Positions 17,528-24,311 of a stretch of DNA of 64,000 bases are shown in pieces. Below the pieces are notes generated by a model. The model was not told the origin of the DNA. It worked only from the letters and a program-made list of their open reading frames with translations, and searched no databases. Both the position numbers and the translations under genes were made by a program. Position 1 is the first letter of the stretch. Each line of letters starts with the position of its first letter. Origin of the DNA: Streptomyces sp. NBC_00286 (GTDB lineage: Bacteria > Actinomycetota > Actinomycetes > Streptomycetales > Streptomycetaceae); the NCBI RefSeq assembly GCF_036173125.1, contig NZ_CP108054.1, positions 4,402,001 to 4,466,000 of the forward strand, in the 5' to 3' direction.

Positions 17528-18451
17528 GTGAGCGCGACAACGCGAAGCCGCACCCCCGACCGCCTGTGCGCCGAGGCGGTCGATCTCGCCAGGGCCGCCG
17601 CCGAGGAGGCCGCCGCGCCCGGCGTCGTCGGGGAGCACTCCGGGCTCGTCTCCGAAGGGGACCGCGTCGTCACGCACTTCTTCGAGTGCAAGGAGCCCGG
17701 CTATCGCGGCTGGCGCTGGGCGGTGACCGTCGCGCGCGCCTCGCGGGCGAAGCTCGTGACCCTCGACGAAACGGTGCTGCTGCCCGGGCCCGACGCGTTG
17801 CTCGCGCCCGAGTGGGTGCCGTGGAGCGAGCGGCTTCGGCCCGGGGACATGGGGCCGGGGGATCTGCTCCCCACGGACGCGGAGGATCTCCGGCTGGAGC
17901 CCGGGTTCACCGGCGAGGACGAGCCCGCGCCGAACTCGCCCGTCTCCGAGGAGATGGCCGAGCTCGTCGAGGCGGAGGATGTCGAGGTGACGGCCGGGGC
18001 GCCTGCGACGCTGCCCGTCGTACCGAGGCGTGGCTCGATCGCCGCGGTCGCGGAGGAACTGGGGCTTCGGCGGGCGCGGGTGCTGTCCCGGTACGGCCTC
18101 CATACCGCGGCCGATCGCTGGGAGGACACGCACGGTCCCAAGACCGCGATGGCTCAGGCGGCGCCGGCCTCGTGCGTGAGCTGCGGTTTCCTGTATCCGA
18201 TCGGGGGGTCGCTGGGGCAGGCCTTCGGGGTCTGCGGCAACGAGTTCTCGCCGGCGGATGGTCGGGTGGTCTCGCTGGCGTACGGCTGCGGCGGGCACTC
18301 GGAGGCGGCGGTCATGCCGGCGCCTCCGCGGCCGGCCCCACCGGTCATCGACGAGACCCGCGTCGACCCGTTCCCCCTCCGCCCGTCCCCGGACTCGGGC
18401 TCCGTCCCACCGGCCCCGGACGAATCGTCGGCGGAACTGGGCCACTCCTGA
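17528..18451 (+). CDS. DUF3027 protein
   Basis: A 307-residue actinobacterial DUF3027 protein starting at GTG 17528, preceded by GGAGAGAAG. The N-terminal half carries HFFECKEPGYRGWRWAVTVA and LVTLDETVLLPGPDALLAPE. The middle has an acidic linker and EELGLRRARVLSRYGLHTAA. The C-terminal part has a cysteine cluster (SCVSCGFL, GVCGNE and YGCGGHSE) that looks like a metal or zinc site. A Pro-rich tail ends the protein. The function is unknown. The cold-shock-domain gene is the next gene, on the other strand. Confidence 0.88.
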   Translation: MSATTRSRTPDRLCAEAVDLARAAAEEAAAPGVVGEHSGLVSEGDRVVTHFFECKEPGYRGWRWAVTVARASRAKLVTLDETVLLPGPDALLAPEWVPWSERLRPGDMGPGDLLPTDAEDLRLEPGFTGEDEPAPNSPVSEEMAELVEAEDVEVTAGAPATLPVVPRRGSIAAVAEELGLRRARVLSRYGLHTAADRWEDTHGPKTAMAQAAPASCVSCGFLYPIGGSLGQAFGVCGNEFSPADGRVVSLAYGCGGHSEAAVMPAPPRPAPPVIDETRVDPFPLRPSPDSGSVPPAPDESSAELGHS

Positions 18452-18474
18452 ACCACCGGGTTCAGTTGGCGGTT

Positions 18475-18520
18475 CCTTTTCCCCAGCCCCGCCCCTTCCC
18501 GGCTGTATCAATGCACAGCT
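18475..18520. repeat. Short dispersed repeat fragment
   Basis: TTCCCCAGCCCCGCCCCTTC, then CGGCTGTATCAATGCACAGC: end modules of the intergenic repeat family placed just after the DUF3027 stop. Confidence 0.55.
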
Positions 18521-18562
18521 ACGCCCCTGGGCCCCACAATCAGATCCAGGTCGCGTCTCACT

Positions 18563-18606
18563 CTGAGCCCAAGCCTCCGCCGAGAGGGGCAAGGGCTCGG
18601 GCTCAG
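18563..18606 (-). terminator. Terminator hairpin of the cold-shock-domain gene
   Basis: CTGAGCCCAAGCC (18563-18575) and GGCTCGGGCTCAG (18594-18606) pair over 13 bp with one mismatch. The hairpin starts 7 bp beyond the stop of the cold-shock-domain gene. Confidence 0.65.
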
Positions 18607-18612
18607 GGCGAC

Positions 18613-18996
18613 CTACACGTCCAGCTGGTCCGCCACCGCCCGCAGCAGGCCCGCGATCTTCTTGCCGGAGGCCTTGTCCGGGTAGCGGCCCTTTTCGAGC
18701 ATGGGCGTGATGTTCTCGAGCAGGGTGGTCAGGTCCTGGACGATCGACGCGAGTTCGTCCGGCTTGCGGCGCTGGGCGGCCGCCACGGAGGGGGTCGGGT
18801 CCAAGAGGACCACCGAGAGCGCCTGGTCGCCGCGCTGGCCTGCCACGACACCGAACTCCACGCGCTGCCCCGGCTTAAGAGCATCGACTCCGGCGGGCAG
18901 GACCGAGGAATGGACGAAGACATCGCCGCCGTCGTCGCGGGAGAGAAAGCCGAAGCCCTTCTCACTGTTGAACCACTTGACCTTGCCAGTCGGCAA
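18613..18996 (-). CDS. Cold-shock-domain protein with C-terminal extension
   Basis: A 127-residue protein. Residues 1-66 form a cold-shock nucleic-acid-binding barrel: TGKVKWFNSEKGFGFLSRDD contains RNP1, and DVFVHSSV contains RNP2. Residues 70-127 are a predicted helical extension (DELASIVQDLTTLLENITPM, then KKIAGLLRAVADQLDV), which ordinary 67-residue Csp proteins lack. The start is TTG 18996, placed after a GAGGGAG ribosome site and giving the canonical N-terminus. Probably a single-stranded RNA or DNA binder with a partner-binding tail. Confidence 0.88.
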   Translation of the reverse strand: MPTGKVKWFNSEKGFGFLSRDDGGDVFVHSSVLPAGVDALKPGQRVEFGVVAGQRGDQALSVVLLDPTPSVAAAQRRKPDELASIVQDLTTLLENITPMLEKGRYPDKASGKKIAGLLRAVADQLDV

Positions 18997-19345
18997 AGCA
19001 CACACTCCCTCGATCAGTCCCGAATCACCGCTGAACCACCTTACCGGGGCTCTCCCCAACGGCACACACCCTTAATCACGCATGGAAACGAGACTGGGTC
19101 CCCACTCGTGCCCACCGAGTCTCAGAGAGGCTCAGCGGTCCCGTCGAAGCACGACCCACGTGCCGGTTGGGAGTCGTCCCAATGTCAACCAGTGCGCCCT
19201 GCGCCTTGGCCGCCCCAGAATCCGGCACAGGTGCGCAAACGACGATGCCTCGCTCACGCTCAGCGAATGCCATCATGACCGCAAAGAAAAACCCCCAGAT
19301 ACAAAACTGCCTTCAACTTTGACAGTCGGGGCATATCAGGTGCAG
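18997..19345. other. Left flank of the recombinase region
   Basis: A gap with noticeably lower GC from about 19080 onward. It includes a weak 66-codon frame (19076-19276) and, near 19136-19144, CGGTCCCGT, which also occurs at 21097-21105 beyond the recombinase. This could be the edge of an inserted element, but nothing proves the boundary. Confidence 0.35.
19076..19276 (-). CDS. Small hypothetical protein beside the recombinase
   Basis: A 66-residue frame (MMAFAERERGIVVCAPVPDS at the start, ending ARVGTQSRFHA) directly downstream of the recombinase gene and in the same direction. No ribosome site, no recognised family and no membrane segment. Its base composition matches the lower-GC recombinase stretch, so it may belong to the same acquired segment. 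It may equally be non-coding. Confidence 0.25.
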   Translation of the reverse strand: MMAFAERERGIVVCAPVPDSGAAKAQGALVDIGTTPNRHVGRASTGPLSLSETRWARVGTQSRFHA

Positions 19346-21028
19346 TTACCGAGCCCCTGCCGTCTTCTCAGACAACCGCGCACGCCTTCTCACGCCCCTC
19401 AGACACTTGGGCACCGGCTCTGCAGTGAACTCCCTAAACTCGGGGTCAGTCCAATGAACTGGCACGTTGTGACCCACCAAAAGCCGGTCCGCCTCACCTT
19501 CTTTACTCAAGCTAAGCTCTTGGGCCATGGTCTGAATATCTCCCAGATCCATGACCATTCCCGCACCCGACTCGGGAATCGCGTCACTCCAGACCCATAC
19601 CTTTACCTGGTACTTCCTCAAGAACTCTCTACGGTCTTCCTGGCATTTGGCTCCCCAGACCTCACTGTATTTCTTACCCGTAGCCCGCAGGGCAGGACTC
19701 ATTCGTTCACATTCCTGCTTTTCTAGGAGAGCGACTTTCCCCGATAGACTCTTGTGCATGCGCTTGTAAGAGGCTTCCTGCCCCTCTCCGTCGTACTCCC
19801 CTGCGAGGAATTCAGCTTCCAGCTTTTCCAGCCGCGCCTTTGCGGACTGGAGCTCCCTTGCCTGAGACGGACCCGTACCGGCTCGCTCATACATGTCCCA
19901 CTGGCCGATAGAGTCGCGGATAGCCTGATCAACCCAGGCATCAAGGATCTCCGCACGGACATAGGGACCACTCGTGCACGCCCCGCCCTTAAACTTGTTG
20001 GAGCACCGGTAGTACCTGTGCCCAGGAACCCTCGTACCATCTTTCCTCTTATGTCCGGAGTTCAGGAGAGAGGTAAACGGTGCACCGCACGCGCCACAGT
20101 GCGCGATACCGGCAAGCAAGCTCTTGGCGCCGGTACGGCTTTCCGCCTTCTCTGCCCTGGGAGCGGGCTTGATCTGATCCACGAGGTATTCCCATTGCTC
20201 CACGGTAGCCAACGGCTCCTCGGGGAGGATTACCGGCTCTCCCCCGTCATCCAAGAGAGCCTCGCCCTTGTACGTGTAGATACCGGGAACCCAAGGGGAA
20301 CGGATGAACTTGTTGATGATGGTGGACTGCCACTGAGTTCCCCTAGTGGCCTCCCCCTTCAATTTTCTGAGGTGATCCGACCATGTGAGTACACCGCGAG
20401 CGTTGAAGTCGCGGGCGATTCGGTGCGTGGACTGCCCCTCACTGATGCGAGAGAAGATCTCTGTCACGTAGGGGTGGAAGTCCCGGTCGATCTCCAGAAC
20501 CTTGCGCTTTCCTCCTTCAACGGCTTTGATCCGGTAGCCCGTAGGAGGAGCGCCCGTAAGCCACGAACGGTTCCCCAAGCGCGCCTGTACGCCGTTGACG
20601 ATGCGCGCCTGGATCGCGTCCCACTCGGCCTCGGCGAAGACGGCCGTCATGCGTGCCATCATTTTCCCTTGAGGGGTGGAGAGGTCGAACCCTTCCTCTA
20701 CGCAGACGATGAACTTGCCGTTCTGCTGCGCCCACTCCAACAGTTCGTTGAAGTGCATCGAGCGCCGGGTCAGCCGGTCCATCTTGGCCGCAATGATCAC
20801 GTCGAACTCATCGACTCTGTCACTGAGCCAGCGTCCGAGCTTGGGCCGCTTGAAGGGGCTCATGGAGCCAGATATGTCGGTGTCCTCAGCCTCCCCGACC
20901 AAGACGCCGGACAAGTGCGGAGCGCTGACGTGGTGGCGGATCAGACCACGCTGCCACCCGATAGAGGTGGAGCCGTCAGAGTCAGCGGACAGGCGCAGGC
21001 ATGCCAGGTATCGGAGACCAGGTGTCAT
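19346..21028 (-). CDS. Large serine recombinase (phage-type integrase)
   Basis: A 560-residue large serine recombinase. The catalytic domain occupies about residues 1-155: YLACLRLSAD gives nucleophile S14, and IIAAKMDRLTRRSMHFNELL carries the DRLxR motif. The recombinase domain follows, then a zinc ribbon (HCGACGAPF near 312 and YYRCSNKFKGGAC) and a coiled-coil stretch around 390-440. Such enzymes integrate phages or conjugative elements at specific att sites. Its GC content is clearly below that of its neighbours, which supports acquisition. No other phage genes accompany it, so it looks like a solitary remnant or a minimal element. Confidence 0.93.
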   Translation of the reverse strand: MTPGLRYLACLRLSADSDGSTSIGWQRGLIRHHVSAPHLSGVLVGEAEDTDISGSMSPFKRPKLGRWLSDRVDEFDVIIAAKMDRLTRRSMHFNELLEWAQQNGKFIVCVEEGFDLSTPQGKMMARMTAVFAEAEWDAIQARIVNGVQARLGNRSWLTGAPPTGYRIKAVEGGKRKVLEIDRDFHPYVTEIFSRISEGQSTHRIARDFNARGVLTWSDHLRKLKGEATRGTQWQSTIINKFIRSPWVPGIYTYKGEALLDDGGEPVILPEEPLATVEQWEYLVDQIKPAPRAEKAESRTGAKSLLAGIAHCGACGAPFTSLLNSGHKRKDGTRVPGHRYYRCSNKFKGGACTSGPYVRAEILDAWVDQAIRDSIGQWDMYERAGTGPSQARELQSAKARLEKLEAEFLAGEYDGEGQEASYKRMHKSLSGKVALLEKQECERMSPALRATGKKYSEVWGAKCQEDRREFLRKYQVKVWVWSDAIPESGAGMVMDLGDIQTMAQELSLSKEGEADRLLVGHNVPVHWTDPEFREFTAEPVPKCLRGVRRRARLSEKTAGAR

Positions 21029-21077
21029 GGGAGGAGACTAGCGGATTCTGTGTGCCTAGTTGACCGACTTACATTTA

Positions 21078-21105
21078 CTGGTGGGCACACCAGACCCGGT
21101 CCCGT
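21078..21105. promoter_or_regulatory. Inverted repeat upstream of recombinase, possible att site or promoter
   Basis: CTGGTG-GGCA-CACCAG (21078-21093) is a perfect 6-bp inverted repeat 50 bp upstream of the recombinase start, followed by CGGTCCCGT (21097-21105). Serine integrase att sites are imperfect palindromes next to the int gene, so this is a candidate. It could instead be an operator. Confidence 0.35.
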
Positions 21106-21197
21106 ACTCGTCGGCTGGCGCTCTGGCCGAATAGTGAACGACTTGGGAAAACTACGCCCCCGGATTGTTCCTTCGGGCAGGGAACTACCCTGGTCGA

Positions 21198-21446
21198 GTG
21201 CGTGACAAAACCCAAGCGAATTCCGCCGAACCCGGTGACCGACTGGTCCGTACCGGCGGCATCGTCTTCTTCGTAGGGGCCGTGGCCACTCTGGTCACCG
21301 TGGCCCCCCTGCTGCTCGGCAAGTCGCCCTTCCCTGCGTACATGTTCGGCCTGAGCATGCTGATGGGCGTGGGCTTCCTGATCGCGGGAGCGGGCGTCCT
21401 GCGGACAGTGGCGGCACAGCGACGCCGGGCGCGCTCCGTGCAGTAA
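21198..21446 (+). CDS. Small two-helix membrane protein
   Basis: An 82-residue protein with two hydrophobic helices (GGIVFFVGAVATLVTVAPLL and MFGLSMLMGVGFLIAGAGVL) and a basic C-terminus. GTG 21198 is preferred over an ATG at 21165, because the longer form adds a non-conserved segment; an AGGGA element lies about 14 bases upstream. The function is unknown. It is convergent with the HAD phosphatase gene (12-bp gap). Confidence 0.75.
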   Translation: MRDKTQANSAEPGDRLVRTGGIVFFVGAVATLVTVAPLLLGKSPFPAYMFGLSMLMGVGFLIAGAGVLRTVAAQRRRARSVQ

Positions 21447-21458
21447 GGGGTCGGGGGT

Positions 21459-22076
21459 CTACGAGCGGTACCGGTCCAGCCAGTCGGGGAACGCCGTCAG
21501 GTCCGGGAGTACGACATCCGCACCCGCCGTACGCAGTTCCTCCGCGTCGCACGGCCCGGTCGCCACCGCGACGGACAGCGCCTCGGCGATCCGCGCACCG
21601 CGTACGTCACCGGTGTGGTCGCCGACGTAGACACCCGCCCCGTACTCGCGCAGGGCCTCCGCCTTGCGCTCGGCCCACAGGTTGCCGACGACGGCGTCGG
21701 CGGCGATGCCGAGGTGCTTCAGGTGCAGCTTGGCGTTGGGTTCGTACTTGGCGGTGACGACGACCGCGCGCCCGCCCGCGTCCTGTACGGCCGCGATCGC
21801 CTCGTGGGCGCCCGCCATCGCGGGCGTCGCGGCGATGGCGTGTGTGGGGTACATCTCACGACGGTAGACGTCGGCCATGGCGGCGACCTGGTCGGCCGGG
21901 AACCAGTTGACCAGCTCGTCCTCCAGCGGTGGCCCGAGCCGGGTGATGGCCAGATCGGCGTCGATGTACGTCCCCGTCCGCTCGGAGAGCGCCAGGTAGC
22001 AGGCGTGGATGCCGGGGCGGGAGTCGATGAGGGTCATATCGAGGTCGAAGCCGACGGTCAGCACCGGGGAAGTCAT
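21459..22076 (-). CDS. HAD-family phosphatase (phosphoglycolate phosphatase-like)
   Basis: A 205-residue haloacid dehalogenase-type hydrolase. Motif I is GFDLDMTLIDS (nucleophile D near 10, acid D near 12), motif II is VVVTAKYE, the motif III Lys is in AERKAEAL, and motif IV is VYVGDHTGDV. A helical cap lies between about residues 20 and 85. It probably dephosphorylates a small phosphometabolite. ATG 22076 is used; an in-frame ATG at 22085 would add MAH. Confidence 0.88.
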   Translation of the reverse strand: MTSPVLTVGFDLDMTLIDSRPGIHACYLALSERTGTYIDADLAITRLGPPLEDELVNWFPADQVAAMADVYRREMYPTHAIAATPAMAGAHEAIAAVQDAGGRAVVVTAKYEPNAKLHLKHLGIAADAVVGNLWAERKAEALREYGAGVYVGDHTGDVRGARIAEALSVAVATGPCDAEELRTAGADVVLPDLTAFPDWLDRYRS

Positions 22077-22158
22077 ATGGGCCATTGTGCCCAGGGGGTT
22101 GTACGGGCCATGCGTCCGTCCGTGTCCACGGGTGGGGGCGGGCCCTTTGGACGTACGC

Positions 22159-23220
22159 CTACGACCGTTGCCGCTGCGCTCTCCACACCAGGTAGATCGC
22201 CGAGGCAACGGCCGCGCCCTTGAGGACCCAGGGCCAGGTCTCGGCGATCGCGTCGCTCATCTGGCCCTTGGCGATCTCGTCGCCCCAGCGCCCCTCCGTA
22301 CGTCCCCACAGCCAGGTGATGCCCGCGGCGGCGACCAGACCGGGCACGCCCAGCACCGCGAACTTCGACTCGGCCGGAGTCAGCCGCCGCGACAGGTAGG
22401 CGATGAGCCAGCCGAGGCCGAGGACGACGAGGTTGCCGATGAAGGCACCGGCGACGAGGAGGGCGGCGGCGAGCAGGAGGAGGGGGCTGGGGGTGCCGCC
22501 TCCTCCTCCGGTACGGGGGCGGGGGCGGGCCGAGGGGAGGAAACGGCGCCGCTTCTTCGTCGTACCGGCCGTCTCGGCGGGCTCGGCCGCCTCGACGGGT
22601 ACGGGTTCCTTGACCAGCTTCTTGGGCTGGGCAGGTACTTTCTGCGCGGGTTCGTCGGTGTCCTCGGTGTCCGTCGGCGGGGGCTTGAGGAGTTCGGGGA
22701 TCTCCACGCCTCCCACGAATCCGGGCACGCTGTCCGTCAGCCCGAACGAACTCCGGTCCACCCGCCACCAGTCGGGTTCCCCGGAACCGAGCTCGTCCGT
22801 ACCCGCAAGGTGCGGCGGAGAGGGTCCGTCACCGGGAAACGTCGGTACGTCACTTACTGCGGACGGCTCCCCGGACCGCGGCCGCGGGACGACGCGCCGC
22901 AGTCCCTTGGGGCGCTCTTCGGCTTCTTCGGTGCGCTGGGCGGGGACGGCGGGAGTGGGTTCCCTCCCGCTTCCCTCGCCTCCGTCGCTTGCCTCGCTGC
23001 CCGCCGCGGCGACGACGTCCTCCGGGGTGCCGAGGCGCGCGAGGATGCGCCGCACGGAGGCCGGGCTGTCGCCGCCCGCCCTGGCCCGGCGCCGGTCGAT
23101 CTCGCCACGCAACTCGGTGACGAGCCGCATGCGCGCTCCTGACGGCAGCTGCCGGCTCTGAGCCAGGTCGCCGACGCGGCTCAGGTAGTCGAACACGAGC
23201 TTGTCGCTCTCAATCCCCAC
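22159..23220 (-). CDS. Multi-domain integral membrane protein, HAAS-like N-terminus
   Basis: A 353-residue protein. Residues 1-70 form a compact helical segment (VFDYLSRVGDLAQSRQLPSG, VTELRGEIDRRR and RILARLGTPEDVV) resembling HAAS-type intracellular domains. A long, charged Pro/Glu-rich linker follows. Then come about four membrane helices from residue 240 (LLLLAAALLVAGAFIGNLVV, LGLGWLIAYLS and VLGVPGLVAAAGITWLW). It may sense envelope state or tether a cytoplasmic partner, but its function is unknown. A 1-kb repeat field lies upstream. Confidence 0.8.
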   Translation of the reverse strand: MGIESDKLVFDYLSRVGDLAQSRQLPSGARMRLVTELRGEIDRRRARAGGDSPASVRRILARLGTPEDVVAAAGSEASDGGEGSGREPTPAVPAQRTEEAEERPKGLRRVVPRPRSGEPSAVSDVPTFPGDGPSPPHLAGTDELGSGEPDWWRVDRSSFGLTDSVPGFVGGVEIPELLKPPPTDTEDTDEPAQKVPAQPKKLVKEPVPVEAAEPAETAGTTKKRRRFLPSARPRPRTGGGGGTPSPLLLLAAALLVAGAFIGNLVVLGLGWLIAYLSRRLTPAESKFAVLGVPGLVAAAGITWLWGRTEGRWGDEIAKGQMSDAIAETWPWVLKGAAVASAIYLVWRAQRQRS

Positions 23221-23281
23221 GAAGTCCCTCCGGGGGTGGCGGTATTGGTGTCGTCCTCAGCCCCCCTCGATGACCGTACCC

Positions 23282-23637
23282 GTGCCTCCGGCGGTTGTGC
23301 GGGTGCGGGTGCGTGGTGGTTGCTCGCGCAGTTCCCCGCGGGGTGCCTCCGGCGGTTGGGCGGGTGCGGGTTGTGTGTGGCTGGTCGCGCCCACGCGGCG
23401 GAGCCGCAAATTGACACAGCCCCGCGGGGTGCCTCCGGCGGTTGGGCGGGTGCGGGTTGAGTGTGGCTGGTCGCGCCCACGCGGCGGAGCCGCAAATTGA
23501 CACAGCCCCGCGGGGTGCCTCCGGCGGTTGGGCGGGTGCGGGTTGAGTGTGGCTGCTCGCGCAGTTCCCCGCGGGGTGCCTCCGGCGGTTGGGCGGGTGC
23601 GGGTTGAGTGTGGCTGGTCGCGCAGTTCCCCGCGCCC
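23282..23637. repeat. Five-copy tandem array of repeat modules
   Basis: The motif GTGCCTCCGGCGGTTG starts at 23282, 23343, 23429, 23514 and 23576. Units alternate between about 61 bp (carrying CTCGCGCAGTTCCCCGCGGG) and about 85 bp (carrying CGGCGGAGCCGCAAATTGAC and ACAGCCCCGCGGG). They look like successive duplications of the dispersed repeat, and the last unit supplies the left end of the MITE-like element. Confidence 0.85.
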
Positions 23638-23901
23638 CTGGGGTGCGTGGTGGGTGCGGGGCCGCGGTCCGGTGCGTCAGCCCGTCGCCAACAGGGCATA
23701 CGACCCCGTGCTGACACAGGGCGCAGCAGTGCCCAGACCGAAGCTAAGCGACGGACATACGACGCACCGGCCCACGTCCCCTCCCACCGGCGGGAAGCTG
23801 CCGGTTTCGTGCGGGGCGCGGGCTTGTCGGCTCGCTTGCTCTTCGAGGGTGCGGCCAGTCGCAGGCTGTTTAGGGGCGCGGGGAACTGCGCGACCAGCCA
23901 C
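23610..23901. repeat. MITE-like structured element, copy A
   Basis: 292 bp bounded by perfect 30-bp inverted repeats: 23610-23639 (starting GTGGCTGGTCGCGCAGTTCC) and 23872-23901 (starting AGGGGCGCGGGGAACTGCGC). The interior has four nested stems: 23669-23678 with 23761-23770 (CCGGTGCGTC/GACGCACCGG), 23682-23688 with 23748-23754, 23694-23698 with 23730-23734, and 23704-23710 with 23715-23721 (one mismatch). A second copy lies at 34626-34915. No transposase is present and no target duplication is evident. It may be a non-autonomous mobile element, a structured RNA or both. Confidence 0.8.
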
Positions 23902-24250
23902 GACGCACCCGCAGCCGCGACACGCAGTGTCACCACCACCCCCTGGCGGGGGCCTGGGGCGGAGCCCCAGTTTCGGGAAGGGGCGGGGCTGGGGAACAGT
24001 GCGAAGCCACGACGCACCCGCAGTCGCCCACGCACCGAACCCACCCACCCGATAGGCACCCCACCCACCCGCGGAAGGGCCCCACCCACCCCACGAACCC
24101 ACCCGCCGGAGGCGCCCCTACCCCGCCGGAGGCAGCGGGGCCTGGGGGCGCAGCCTCCCCACGCGGCGGAGCCGCACATTGATACAGCCGGGAAGGGGCG
24201 GGGCTGGGGAAAAGAAACCCTCCGCCAGCGGACCCCGGCGGTCAGGGGTG
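23902..24250. repeat. Further repeat modules in the 1-kb intergenic field
   Basis: GGCGGAGCCCCAGTTTCGGG, AAGGGGCGGGGCTGGGGAA (twice), several GGCGCCCCACC-like blocks and CGGCGGAGCCGCACATTGAT before the helicase-like gene at 24312. No gene is supported between 23221 and 24311. Confidence 0.75.
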
Positions 24251-24311
24251 AGCCAACCCCCGCGAACCCAACCCGCCCAACCGCCGGAGGCAACCCGCTA
24301 CCGTGGGCAGG

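Noticed and set aside
19136..21105. attL/attR pair with core CGGTCCCGT
   Set aside because: Nine shared bases in GC-rich DNA can occur by chance, and no flanking symmetry or interrupted gene supports them. Kept only as a candidate for comparison.
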